Position numbers and translations under genes: made by a program. Below, piece by piece: positions 40,350 through 48,370 of a stretch of 64,000 bases of DNA; position 1 is the first letter of the stretch; every line of letters begins with the position of its first letter. The stretch is from Mycobacterium kyorinense (GTDB taxonomy: Bacteria > Actinomycetota > Actinomycetes > Mycobacteriales > Mycobacteriaceae), in the NCBI RefSeq assembly GCF_002101735.1, contig NZ_LQPE01000153.1, forward strand, positions 41,311 through 105,310, written 5' to 3'. The notes beneath the pieces were generated by a model that saw only the letters and a program-made list of their open reading frames with translations, did no database searches and was not told the DNA's origin.

Positions 40350-40412
40350 GCGGAAATTGAGGGTAATGAGACAGCAATTGATTGTTAGCTCTGATCGAAC
40401 TATGGTCCTCGT

Positions 40413-41264
40413 ATGGCCCAGGTGCTCGATATTGCGCCGCTGCGCAGCCTCGTCGCCGTGGCCGACTGCGGCGGGTTCCACCGCGCGGCTGCCGCGCTAC
40501 ACCTAAGCCAGTCCGCGGTAAGCCAGCACCTACGCAGGATCGAAGCGGTGGTGGGCGAGCCGGTGGTACAACGCTCGGGCCGCGGCGTCGTGTTCACCGA
40601 AATGGGCCAGAAGGTACTGCGTCACGCCCGCACGATATTGGCCGCGCACGACACAGCGCTCAACGATCTCGGTGCATCCGAAGCCACGCTGTTGACGATC
40701 GGCGCCACCGAACACGGTGCCGACGTGATGCTGGCCGGCCTGACCAGCGCACTGCGTGACCGCCTTCCCGATCAGCCGGTGCGCTTCCGGCTCGACCGCA
40801 ATGTGTCACTGGCCGACGCGATCGAACGGGGGCTGGTGGACGTGGCGATCATGCTCGACGGCGCGGGCTTGGACCGCATCAACGCCTCAGGACTGGTTCG
40901 CCTGCAATGGATTTCAGCGCGCACATTCGCTGCGCCGACGCGGGATCCGCTGCCGCTCGTCATTTTTTCCGAGCCCTGCACATTGCGCGAGCCGGCCTTT
41001 TCCATTCTCGAAAAGCGCGACATCTCCTACGAGATCGCTGCCGAATGCGGCGACTTGTCCGGACTCTACGCGGCGGTGCGCTCCGGGCTCGGGGTGGCGC
41101 TGCTGCCGATAATCGGCAAGCTTCCCGATGGTCTCTGTCCGGCCGAGGGGCTGCCGCCCGCCAATTGCGCGTCGGTATTGGTTCGCGGCCGTGTCGGCCT
41201 TGACCCCGAGTTGCTGAGCACCGTCGACGCGGCGGTGCGTGATGTGTTGGCCGCCCAAAACTGA
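40413..41264 (+). CDS. LysR-family transcriptional regulator
   Basis: The 283-aa regulator has an N-terminal winged HTH (residues about 7-66; LRSLVAVADCGGFHRAAAAL, LSQSAVSQHLRRIEAVVGEP) and a periplasmic-binding-type effector domain. LysR proteins bind T-N11-A dyads and respond to a small coinducer. The divergent EamA exporter is the probable target. The ATG at 40413 lies immediately downstream of the dyad-bearing spacer. Confidence 0.92.
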   Translation: MAQVLDIAPLRSLVAVADCGGFHRAAAALHLSQSAVSQHLRRIEAVVGEPVVQRSGRGVVFTEMGQKVLRHARTILAAHDTALNDLGASEATLLTIGATEHGADVMLAGLTSALRDRLPDQPVRFRLDRNVSLADAIERGLVDVAIMLDGAGLDRINASGLVRLQWISARTFAAPTRDPLPLVIFSEPCTLREPAFSILEKRDISYEIAAECGDLSGLYAAVRSGLGVALLPIIGKLPDGLCPAEGLPPANCASVLVRGRVGLDPELLSTVDAAVRDVLAAQN

Positions 41265-41331
41265 ACCCGCGGTGGAGCACTCATGACGCGCCACCCTTCG
41301 CGCCCAGGGGCCAGATTCCAAAGGCATGCCA

Positions 41332-41742
41332 CTAGCAACTGAGCGACGCGGGATCCATGCCGATGCCCACAACTCTTGCGACGCGGTCCAAGTCGCGGTC
41401 GTGTGCGAGAAGGGCGGCATCCTCGCGTCTGGCTACCGACGCAATCATGCAGTCGATCAGTCCACGGGGAGTGATGCCAGCCCGGCGACAGTTGCGGTAG
41501 ATGCGGACTGCCGCGTCGAAGTCCGCGGCGGTGTCGAATCGGAGCAGTTTGAAGCGCAGCAGCAGGCGACGAAGATCTGCCTCGCGCTCGTCACTTCGTG
41601 CGCCGGCCGTGACCTCCATGATCACGGGTTCTGTCACCGCCAGCGGTCCGTCCTGGCTAATGAGGTCGGTGAGGCGCCGATCGACGGGACTGCCGGTTGC
41701 GCGGTCGTATTCGACCCACGCCGACGTGTCGGCGAGGATCAC
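41332..41742 (-). CDS. vapC: VapC toxin, PIN-domain ribonuclease
   Basis: The 136-aa PIN protein carries the acidic residues of the RNase site: D5 in LADTSAWVEY, E43 in VIMEVTAGA, D96 in LIDCMIASVA and D114 in AHDRDLDRVA. VapC toxins cleave tRNA or rRNA unless neutralised by VapB. The VapB start overlaps as ATGA: VapC ATG 41742 lies within the VapB stop. The pair is a type II toxin-antitoxin operon. Confidence 0.93.
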   Translation of the reverse strand: MILADTSAWVEYDRATGSPVDRRLTDLISQDGPLAVTEPVIMEVTAGARSDEREADLRRLLLRFKLLRFDTAADFDAAVRIYRNCRRAGITPRGLIDCMIASVARREDAALLAHDRDLDRVARVVGIGMDPASLSC

Positions 41743-41951
41743 GATGTCCGCGGGGGCGTTGTGTCGGCGGGGATTTCGTCGATGGCGCGCGCGCCGCGCA
41801 TCGCGAGGGCCTCATCGCGCGTCATCGGTTGGCCGGCGAGATGGCGCAGCGCGAGGTCGACCGCGTCAGTCTTGGTCCGGACGCCATAGCGATCCATGAT
41901 CGTCTGGACGTAGGTGTCTTCGATCTCGATATTCGTACGCACCTTGCTCAT
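41739..41951 (-). CDS. vapB: VapB antitoxin
   Basis: The 70-aa antitoxin begins MSKVRTNIEIEDTYVQTIMD, with a short DNA-binding N-terminus and the helix SRYGVRTKTDAVDLALRHLAG typical of mycobacterial VapB, then a C-terminal toxin-binding tail. ATG 41951 is chosen; an ORF extending further upstream would run through the operator. A near-perfect 41-bp palindrome (41949-41989) overlaps the start codon and is the autoregulatory site. Confidence 0.9.
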   Translation of the reverse strand: MSKVRTNIEIEDTYVQTIMDRYGVRTKTDAVDLALRHLAGQPMTRDEALAMRGARAIDEIPADTTPPRTS

Positions 41952-41989
41952 ACACGTAGCGTACACGTTACGTGTACGCAACGTGTATG
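41949..41989. promoter_or_regulatory. Near-perfect 41-bp palindrome overlapping the vapB start
   Basis: The 41 bases read almost the same on both strands, with mismatches only at the centre and two symmetric positions. The core GTACACGT-T-ACGTGTAC (41961-41977) is perfect, and outer arms CATACACGT and ACGTGTATG complete it. The left arm includes the vapB ATG complement. It fits four-site VapBC conditional repression, and the mirrored arm also creates a false ATG on the plus strand. Confidence 0.8.
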
Positions 41990-41998
41990 AGCCGAGTC

Positions 41999-43267
41999 TC
42001 ACTTTTCCACCAGGTCGGGAATGGGCTCTGCATCCGTAAGCCAATGTCGCCCTACCCGGCGGGCGGTCTCCCACTTGGGGATGCTCACCGCATCGTCTTG
42101 GCCGAGGTCCTCGGGCGTCGGGCCGATGCGCTCAGCCAGAGGAGCCAGCGCGTCGAGATCGAAGTTGTACACCTCGGCTGCTGCCAGGCCCAGCATTTGC
42201 CGGGTCTCCTCGATGGGGACGTCCCAGAACGAACGACGCAGCCAGTCGCGGGTATGCGGCCAGGTCCCCTCGGGATGGGGAAAGTCGTTGCCCCACAAGA
42301 TGTTCGGCACGCCGATCTCGTAACGCCGCGCCAGCTCCCTGCGCTCCGTCGTGGTGGCCCCGATAAAGCAGTTCCGGTCGAAGTAGGCCGAGGGCGGCAT
42401 CGTCAGATCGCCCTCCATCTGATGGCTCATCTTCTTGGCCGAGTGCTCACGCAGATACCGCGTGTCCATCAGCCAGAGCAAGTCGTTGGCCCAGAACGCC
42501 CCGCACTCGGTGACGCCCCATCGCAGCCGGGGGAAGCGCTCGAACACGCCCGACCACAACGCGAACCACAGCGGCCGGGCCCCCCACCAGCGCACCTCGG
42601 TGACGTAGATGCCCAGATGCCCGCCGTACTCCTCCTGCGGCGCGGGACCGGAGTGGGTGTGGATTGGCATCTGCAGGTCCTGGCAGGCGGCCCACACCTT
42701 GTCGTAGCGACGGTCGTGGTAGGGCGGGTAGCCGACCCAGCGCGCCGGGATCAGGATCCCGCCGCGCAGCCCGGATTCCGCCGCGCGGGTGATCTCGGCG
42801 ACCGCCGCGTCGACGTCGGCCAGGATCGGCACGACCGCCACCCCGGCCCGCCGTTCGGGGCTGTGGCTGCACAGTTCAGCCAACCAGCGGTTGTGGGCCC
42901 GCGCCCCGGCCATGGCGCGCCCCGGGTCGAGATCACCCGACTGGCCCAGTCCGGCGCCGAACGGGGCACCGGCCACCCCGGTCACGGCGTCGGCATCGGG
43001 AAAGATCACCTCGCCGACCACGCCGTCGCCGTCGAGTTCCTTGTCCCGCAGCGCCACATCCCATCCCCCGGCGATGCCGTCGCCATGCTCGGAGAACCAC
43101 TGCTCGGCGAACTCCTCGTCGATGAACCCGCCCGCCTGCGCCGCTGCGGTCTTCTCTGCCAGGTAGGCCTCGAAGTCCTCCCGGTATTCGGGGTCGACGT
43201 ACTCGCGATACCGCTCGGTGGGGAGTTCGGCGTGGGTGTCCGCCGAGATGATGAGGTAGGGGTTCAC
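41999..43267 (-). CDS. Amidohydrolase-family decarboxylase/hydrolase 1 (ACMSD-type)
   Basis: The 422-aa protein is an amidohydrolase_2 TIM barrel of the ACMSD/LigW kind: ISADTHAELPTERYREYVDP (the opening metal-binding loop where H-x-H is replaced by D-x-H), IPARWVGYPPYHDRRYDKVW, MPIHTHSGPAPQEEYG, GVTECGAFW and GNDFPHPEGTWPHTRD with the late Asp. The start is GTG 43267 with a purine-rich GGAAGGACCTCCC upstream. It lies 13 bp after the second amidohydrolase and is the last gene of the IclR-controlled operon. Substrate unknown. Confidence 0.87.
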   Translation of the reverse strand: MNPYLIISADTHAELPTERYREYVDPEYREDFEAYLAEKTAAAQAGGFIDEEFAEQWFSEHGDGIAGGWDVALRDKELDGDGVVGEVIFPDADAVTGVAGAPFGAGLGQSGDLDPGRAMAGARAHNRWLAELCSHSPERRAGVAVVPILADVDAAVAEITRAAESGLRGGILIPARWVGYPPYHDRRYDKVWAACQDLQMPIHTHSGPAPQEEYGGHLGIYVTEVRWWGARPLWFALWSGVFERFPRLRWGVTECGAFWANDLLWLMDTRYLREHSAKKMSHQMEGDLTMPPSAYFDRNCFIGATTTERRELARRYEIGVPNILWGNDFPHPEGTWPHTRDWLRRSFWDVPIEETRQMLGLAAAEVYNFDLDALAPLAERIGPTPEDLGQDDAVSIPKWETARRVGRHWLTDAEPIPDLVEK

Positions 43268-43280
43268 GGGAGGTCCTTCC

Positions 43281-44495
43281 TTACCAGGCGCGGATCGGGT
43301 CGGGTTCGAACACGGTGCTGCGCGCGTCGGCGGGTACGGCGGGCAGCGGCTCGGCGACCCCGGCCACGGTCGGGCCGATTCGGTCGACGAGCGGCGCGAG
43401 GGCCTCGAGGTCGAAACCGTAGACGGCCGCGGCATTTCCGCCCACCATGGCCGCCACCTCGTCGGCCGGGACACCGCTGAAGGTGTGGCGCAACGCTTCC
43501 CGCGTGTAGGGCGCAGTGCCCTCGAAGTGTGGGTAGTCGCTTCCCCACATGATCTTCTCGACGCCGATGCGGTGGCGCTCGGCACATTCGACGGGCCGCA
43601 TGAAGCTGGCACCGACGTAACACTGGCGGGCCCAGTACTGGCTGGGCCTAAGGGAAAGCGAGCCGGCGGTGGGCCCGGCGAAACGAGCGATCGCCGAGCT
43701 TGCCCGGGCGTAACGGGCCGCCGCCACGTCCAGCGAGTCCAGCGTCGCCGGTATCCACCCGGCGCCCTGCTCGGTGAAGACCACGGTCAGGTCCGGATGA
43801 CGATCCAGTGCGCCACTGAAGATCAAGTGCCACAACGCCCGATGCGCCCACCAGTGCGTCTCGTAGACCCACACCGCGAACGAGCTGCCCCACCCGTCGG
43901 TCGGGCTCGGCCCGGCGCTGCCGCCGTGATGGTTGACCACCACCCCCGCCTCCGCGCACGCCGCCCACAGCGGCTCCCAGTGCTCGGCGTAGAGCGGCGG
44001 AATGCCGGTACCGGGGACGACGCCCGGCAGCAGCACACCGCCGCGCAGTCCCAGCTTCGCGATCTGGGCTATCTCGGCGACGGCCTCGTCGAGATCTCCG
44101 AGCAGGATCTGGCCGACCCCGGCGCGCCGCTCGGGTGAGGCGGAGCAGAAGTCGGCCAGCCAGCGATTGTGCGCGCGCAGGCCGGCCCAGCGCAGCTCGA
44201 GTTCCCGGGCGGTCTCCGGTGGCGGCGCCGCCAGGCTGGCCTGCGGAAAGAACGGCGGCACGGTATTGGGGTAAATGACCTCGCCCGCAATGCCTTCGGA
44301 ATCCAGGTCAGAGTTGCGCCGATCGCTGTTCCAGTTGCGTTCGGCGTCGGGCTCGGTCAGATCGCCGAACGGGTTGACGTATGTCTTTGCCCAGCTGTCG
44401 AATTCGTCCCTGTACTGCGGATCGAGGTACTCGCGGTAGTCGAGCAGATCCGCACCGGCGTGACAGTCGGCCGAAATGACCGTGTATTGATCCAT
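43281..44495 (-). CDS. Amidohydrolase-family decarboxylase/hydrolase 2 (ACMSD-type)
   Basis: The 404-aa protein is a paralogue of the neighbouring amidohydrolase: TVISADCHAGADLLDYREYLDP, LRGGVLLPGVVPGTGIPPLY, VVVNHHGGSAGPSPTDGWG, VVFTEQGAGW, IMWGSDYPHFEGTAPYTR (late catalytic Asp). ATG 44495 lies 2 bp from the stop of the upstream ADC-like gene, so the genes are coupled. Tandem amidohydrolases could act on successive intermediates or form a heteromer (inference). Confidence 0.88.
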   Translation of the reverse strand: MDQYTVISADCHAGADLLDYREYLDPQYRDEFDSWAKTYVNPFGDLTEPDAERNWNSDRRNSDLDSEGIAGEVIYPNTVPPFFPQASLAAPPPETARELELRWAGLRAHNRWLADFCSASPERRAGVGQILLGDLDEAVAEIAQIAKLGLRGGVLLPGVVPGTGIPPLYAEHWEPLWAACAEAGVVVNHHGGSAGPSPTDGWGSSFAVWVYETHWWAHRALWHLIFSGALDRHPDLTVVFTEQGAGWIPATLDSLDVAAARYARASSAIARFAGPTAGSLSLRPSQYWARQCYVGASFMRPVECAERHRIGVEKIMWGSDYPHFEGTAPYTREALRHTFSGVPADEVAAMVGGNAAAVYGFDLEALAPLVDRIGPTVAGVAEPLPAVPADARSTVFEPDPIRAW

Positions 44496-44497
44496 GG

Positions 44498-45301
44498 CTA
44501 CACCCGCGCCGGTTCGGGCCCGGGAGCGGCGAGCAGTGCGACGTCGTCGTAGCGCTGGTGCACATACGGAAGCAGCCACTCCTGGGGCACCCGCTCCGCG
44601 ATCCGGCCGACCTGGACGGTGCGCCTGCGGCACCAGGTGATCGACCTGATCTGCCGAATCACGATGTCGGCCACCGGATCCAGCGGGGAGTCTCCCAATT
44701 CGAGTGTGCCGTCGATGTCTTCCAGCAGCTCGTAGTGGCGGTGGTATTCGCCGTAGACGAGGTGGGGGTCGGTGATGCCGTTGCCGTCGGGGGCACGCAG
44801 GAACTTGAAGTAGAACTCGGTGTTCACCTGGTCGGGCGGTGGGGCCGCCGAGCCGGTGACCTGACCGTTCACTCTGATGAGCCGATAGCCCAGCCGGTCA
44901 ACAGTGGCGGCGACGCGGTCGCCGTCACGCTCCACTTCGATGTGGGCCAATTTCTTTGGCTCACCGAATGTTTCGCGTCCGCCCGTGACAGACTGCTCGG
45001 TGGACTGGGGCATGAAGAGGGGGTAGTCGCCGTGGCGCTCGCCGTGCCGGGCGGTCACCGAGAAAACCGCCGAGCCGAATGGCGGCCGGCCCTCTATCGC
45101 CACCCGCTGGAGCTGAACACGCACCACTGGCTCGGCCGTCGGCTCCAGCGGCTTGGGCAGTACGGCCGCGACGATCTCGGGGTCGGTGAGGTACGTGACC
45201 GTCACCGCTTCGGTGGCGATAGGCGCCTTGGTGGCGTCGATCTCGTGGTCGACTTGGGTTTCGGGTGGGCGAGGACCGTAGCGAATCACGTTGGGGCTCA
45301 A
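44498..45301 (-). CDS. Acetoacetate decarboxylase-like protein
   Basis: The 267-aa protein belongs to the ADC fold: GERHGDYPLFMPQSTEQSV, then FGEPKKLAHIEVERDGDRV, whose Lys pair near residues 118-119 corresponds to the Schiff-base and electrostatic lysines. ADC-like enzymes decarboxylate or hydrolyse/aldol-cleave ring-opened keto acids. The ATG at 45301 overlaps the SDR stop (ATGA). Together with the SDR and two amidohydrolases it forms a catabolic set; the substrate may be a cyclic or aromatic acid. Confidence 0.87.
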   Translation of the reverse strand: MSPNVIRYGPRPPETQVDHEIDATKAPIATEAVTVTYLTDPEIVAAVLPKPLEPTAEPVVRVQLQRVAIEGRPPFGSAVFSVTARHGERHGDYPLFMPQSTEQSVTGGRETFGEPKKLAHIEVERDGDRVAATVDRLGYRLIRVNGQVTGSAAPPPDQVNTEFYFKFLRAPDGNGITDPHLVYGEYHRHYELLEDIDGTLELGDSPLDPVADIVIRQIRSITWCRRRTVQVGRIAERVPQEWLLPYVHQRYDDVALLAAPGPEPARV

Positions 45302-46221
45302 CGCTTACCTCCTTCAGTAGCCGTCTTGTCGAGAACGTCGACCAGGTAGTCGGGGTTGCTGCGATTAACGATCGATGCCGCCTTGCGGCTGACCACATCC
45401 TCGGCGGGTGTGGGTGGGCCGAGCATCCAGAAGCGATCTGCCCGAATCCCTTCCACCACTTGGTCGGCGACCGTCTCGAGCGGGGTGAACTCGACACGTG
45501 CGCCGGCGGCTTCGAAGCGGGCCACAACGTCTGCCAGAGTGTGCTCGGGTGTGCGACGTTGTTGGGTCGCGGCGTAGCGCTGCGGCCGGTGCCGCCACGA
45601 CTCCCAGATGCCGGTGTTCAGAAAGCCGCTGGGGAAAAGGACGTGGGCCCGCACCCGCGTCCCTGCCATCTCCAGGTGGGTGTAGAGGCTTTCGGTCAGG
45701 CATAGCACGGCGGCCTTGGTCATCGGGTAGACCGCATTGGCCGGTCCGCCCATGGCGCCCCGGGCAATCGGCGCGAATCCGCCGTTGCCCGAACAGGTGT
45801 TGACCACATGTCCTTCGCCCTGTTCGAGCAGGATGGGCACGAAGGCCTTGATGCCGTGGATGACGCCCAGCACGTTGACGTCGAGGCCCCAGCGCCAATC
45901 GGCCAGGTCGTGTTCCCACATGTAGCCCTCGGAGACTGCGCCGGTGCCGGCGTTGTTGCATACCACGTGCACTGCGCCGAAGCGATCGAGCGTCTCCTTG
46001 GCCAGCGACTCGACGGATGAATAGTCGGTGACGTCGGTGACCACGCCGGCCGCCTCGATGCCGTCGTCGGCGAGCGCCCGGGTTGCCTGCTGCAGCGGTT
46101 CGGCGAGGACATCGGCCAGCACCACCGTCATGCCCTCGCGGCCGAAACGCCTGCCCAGCGCCCGGCCGATGCCACCGGCTCCGCCGGTTACGACCGCCAC
46201 TCTGCCCTGAAGGTCAGCCAT
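45298..46221 (-). CDS. Short-chain dehydrogenase/reductase of the IclR-controlled operon
   Basis: The 307-aa protein starts MADLQGRVAVVTGGAGGIGRALG (cofactor motif TGGAGGIG near 12-19), with NNAG near residue 88, substrate Ser in NTCSGNGGF and the catalytic Y-x-x-x-K in VYPMTKAAV near 166. It lies first on the minus-strand operon, divergent from iclR. The ATG at 46221 is chosen because a longer 9-residue extension adds nothing recognisable. It would oxidise or reduce an alcohol or ketone intermediate. Confidence 0.9.
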   Translation of the reverse strand: MADLQGRVAVVTGGAGGIGRALGRRFGREGMTVVLADVLAEPLQQATRALADDGIEAAGVVTDVTDYSSVESLAKETLDRFGAVHVVCNNAGTGAVSEGYMWEHDLADWRWGLDVNVLGVIHGIKAFVPILLEQGEGHVVNTCSGNGGFAPIARGAMGGPANAVYPMTKAAVLCLTESLYTHLEMAGTRVRAHVLFPSGFLNTGIWESWRHRPQRYAATQQRRTPEHTLADVVARFEAAGARVEFTPLETVADQVVEGIRADRFWMLGPPTPAEDVVSRKAASIVNRSNPDYLVDVLDKTATEGGKR

Positions 46222-46260
46222 TGTGGCAATGGTCACATGGTCGCGCATATCACCGCAAGC

Positions 46261-46277
46261 AGTCGCATTATGCGACT
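46261..46277. promoter_or_regulatory. Perfect palindromic IclR-type operator
   Basis: AGTCGCAT-T-ATGCGACT is a perfect 17-bp palindrome in the 64-bp gap between the SDR start (46221) and the iclR start (46286). It lies 8 bp before iclR and 39 bp before the SDR, so one bound dimer could control both directions. Confidence 0.75.
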
Positions 46278-46285
46278 ATTGCTGT

Positions 46286-47176
46286 ATGGCTCCGCGTCCC
46301 TCCCCTCAGACCGAGCGGGTGGTCAACCTGTTCGAGCATCTGGCGGGTGACGGGAACGGCGGGATGACCTTGGCCGAGGTGTCGCGGCACTTGAACGTCC
46401 ACAAGGCCAGCTGTCACTCGATGCTGTCCGAACTGCTCAAGGCCGGCTGGCTGCTCCGCGACCCGGTTCGCAAGACCTACCACCTCGGTCCCGCTCTGGT
46501 GCGACTCGGCCGAGAGGCGGAAAACCGCTATCCCGCACTGGTTTTAGCCCGCTCGGTGATGGCCGAGCTGTCGGCGGCGACGGGTGCGCACTGCATCGCC
46601 TTCTCGGTCAGCGATGAGTACTCCACCGTCGTCGATCAGGTCCGAAGTCCTCACGGCGGCGGTCACCCGATGCCCATCGGCACCCAGTTCCCTCACCGCC
46701 CGCCGTATGGGGCGTCGATTGTTGCCTGGGCCGGGCCAGATGCTGAGGAGCGCTGGCTGGCCGCCCTGCCTGAGGACGTGCGCGATCGCTATCGCCAGGC
46801 TCTGGCAGCCGCAAAGCAGCGTGGCTATGCCGTGGGTCTGCACATCCTGCCCGACCTGCGCCTGCAAGAGCTGGCGCAGATCGTACGTAGCGCCGAGGTA
46901 CGTTCCACGAGGCTGAGCCAGCTGGCGCAGGCGTTGACCGACGAACTCATCCATCAGGAGGAGTGGTTTCCGGTGAGCTTGGACCCGGACCGAACCTACG
47001 ACGTAAGCCACATAGACTCCCCGATCCTGGAGGGGTCGCGCGTCGCGCTGATGCTCAGCCTGGTGCCAAGCGCCGAGCCGGTGAGCGGCGCGGCGGTCAC
47101 TCGTCTGGGTGCGCAGCTCTCTTCTGCGACTCGCCGACTAAGCGCTGCTTTGAGCGGAGAATCGCACGCGACCTGA
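46286..47176 (+). CDS. IclR-family transcriptional regulator
   Basis: The 296-aa regulator has the N-terminal winged HTH (ERVVNLFEHLAGDGNGGMTL, AEVSRHLNVHKASCHSMLSE) and an IclR effector domain (GAHCIAFSVSDEYSTVVDQV, FPHRPPYGASIVAWAG). IclR proteins control aromatic and other carbon catabolism. It is transcribed away from the SDR/ADC/amidohydrolase operon with a shared palindrome, the usual layout for a local regulator. Confidence 0.93.
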   Translation: MAPRPSPQTERVVNLFEHLAGDGNGGMTLAEVSRHLNVHKASCHSMLSELLKAGWLLRDPVRKTYHLGPALVRLGREAENRYPALVLARSVMAELSAATGAHCIAFSVSDEYSTVVDQVRSPHGGGHPMPIGTQFPHRPPYGASIVAWAGPDAEERWLAALPEDVRDRYRQALAAAKQRGYAVGLHILPDLRLQELAQIVRSAEVRSTRLSQLAQALTDELIHQEEWFPVSLDPDRTYDVSHIDSPILEGSRVALMLSLVPSAEPVSGAAVTRLGAQLSSATRRLSAALSGESHAT

Positions 47177-47187
47177 GTGCGAGAGTT

Positions 47188-47964
47188 TTATGCGAGCATC
47201 GGGTCGATCGCTGATCGGGGCACAAGCACCTGCAACGGCCCGGCCGAGTCGGGCAGCAGCACGCCTTGGTCGAAGAAGAAGTACACCCCGTCGTTGACCA
47301 CCGCGAAATTCTGGTAGTTGTCCGGGTTGTACAGCGCGGCCGTCGCGATCGGCAAGGGCGGTGGTGTCGGCGCAGTAGTCGGCGTCGCCGCTGCGGGCTG
47401 ACCCGGTTGCGCCGGCGGCGGTGGCGGTGCCTGCTGCTTCTGCAGTTCAGCCTGGACGATCGGCGCGACGGTCTTTAGCGGATCGTCCACCCGCCACAAC
47501 GGCGTGTGTTCTTTGTCGTCCGCTGCGGCCGTGTAGGTGATCGCCTTGCGGTAGGTCTGGTCCCAGTTGAACGCCTTGTACATCTGCGGATGCGGGGCGC
47601 CGACGCTTTGGGAGACCTTGAACACGACGGCCTGGGTGCCGCGCGGGGGAATCGCCGAGTTGTATTCCGTCGGCTTCATCTTCAGCTCAGACGGTGTGTC
47701 GCGCGGCGCGCCCGACTTGGCCGCGTTGAGGAATCCGTCGCGCGTCTGGGAGACGTATTCGGCGACCGACTTCTGGTCGGGGTAGTCCAGCGGGATGCTG
47801 ATGTCGACGCTGTACCCGGGGTCGGACAGCTGGATCTCACAAGTCCTGCCGGTATTGGCACCCTTGAGGTCGGCGCAGTAGTCCTTCGGGGCAGCCGCGG
47901 CAATGCCGGCAGAGCCGACGATGGCGGTGGCCGCGACGAGCACGGCGATGCTAACGAAGCGCAT
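47188..47964 (-). CDS. MPT64/MPB64-family secreted immunogenic protein, with Pro-rich insertion
   Basis: The 258-aa protein starts at ATG 47964 with GGAGGG upstream and has a signal peptide (to about residue 24) followed by PKDYCADLKGANTGRTCEI, the MPT64 opening. Strong family blocks follow: YPDQKSVAEYVSQTRDGFL, IPPRGTQAVVFKVSQSVGAP, AFNWDQTYRKAITY and the end PLQVLVPRSAIDPMLA. Compared with M. tuberculosis MPT64 (228 aa) it carries an extra Pro/Ala/Thr-rich stretch at about 178-208. MPT64 is a secreted antigen of unknown enzymatic role. It converges with iclR, 11 bp apart. Confidence 0.92.
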   Translation of the reverse strand: MRFVSIAVLVAATAIVGSAGIAAAAPKDYCADLKGANTGRTCEIQLSDPGYSVDISIPLDYPDQKSVAEYVSQTRDGFLNAAKSGAPRDTPSELKMKPTEYNSAIPPRGTQAVVFKVSQSVGAPHPQMYKAFNWDQTYRKAITYTAAADDKEHTPLWRVDDPLKTVAPIVQAELQKQQAPPPPPAQPGQPAAATPTTAPTPPPLPIATAALYNPDNYQNFAVVNDGVYFFFDQGVLLPDSAGPLQVLVPRSAIDPMLA

Positions 47965-48085
47965 GGGTTGAATCCCTCCTAGCAAACGCGGCACCGCCGC
48001 GGACGAGAGGCGGAGTTACCGCTGCATACCGTAGTCCAAGCCCGAGCTTCGGGTGGTATCGCGCCGTGTCACACCCGAGGCGGTT

Positions 48086-48103
48086 ATACATCACTAGATG
48101 TAT
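48086..48103. promoter_or_regulatory. Operator dyad of the second VapBC operon
   Basis: ATACATC-ACTA-GATGTAT is a perfect inverted repeat with 7-bp arms. It contains one of the possible vapB start codons (ATG 48098) and lies 10 bp before the preferred one, typical of VapBC self-repression. Confidence 0.7.
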
Positions 48104-48112
48104 GATGATGTC

Positions 48113-48370
48113 ATGCGCACGCAAATCACCCTTACGGATGAGGAGATCGAGCTTCTCGATCGCGTCGCCAGGGCAAGCGGTGCATCCCGATCCGAGCTCA
48201 TCCGTAGGGCGATCCGCGCGACGTACAGCAGCGGAAGCAAAGAAGACCGGTTGGCCGCGCTGAAGCGAAGTGCCGGCAGCTGGCGTCGACGTGACTTCAC
48301 CGGCGCCCAGTACGTCGACGCGGTTCGCGGCGACCTGAACGAACGCCTAAGCCGTCTCGGCCTGGCGTGA
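48113..48370 (+). CDS. vapB: VapB-type ribbon-helix-helix antitoxin
   Basis: The 85-aa antitoxin begins MRTQITLTDEEIELLDRVARASGASRSELIRRAIR, an obvious ribbon-helix-helix DNA-binding domain, followed by a toxin-binding tail. The start is uncertain: ATG 48113 gives the best RHH boundary, while ATG 48098 adds five residues but sits in the operator dyad; neither has a good ribosome-binding site. The 3' end overlaps the vapC start as GTGA. Confidence 0.88.
   Translation: MRTQITLTDEEIELLDRVARASGASRSELIRRAIRATYSSGSKEDRLAALKRSAGSWRRRDFTGAQYVDAVRGDLNERLSRLGLA

Noticed and set aside
41972..43480. Plus-strand 502-aa frame starting at the palindrome
   Set aside because: Its ATG arises from the symmetric vapB operator, and the rest is antisense to two amidohydrolases.
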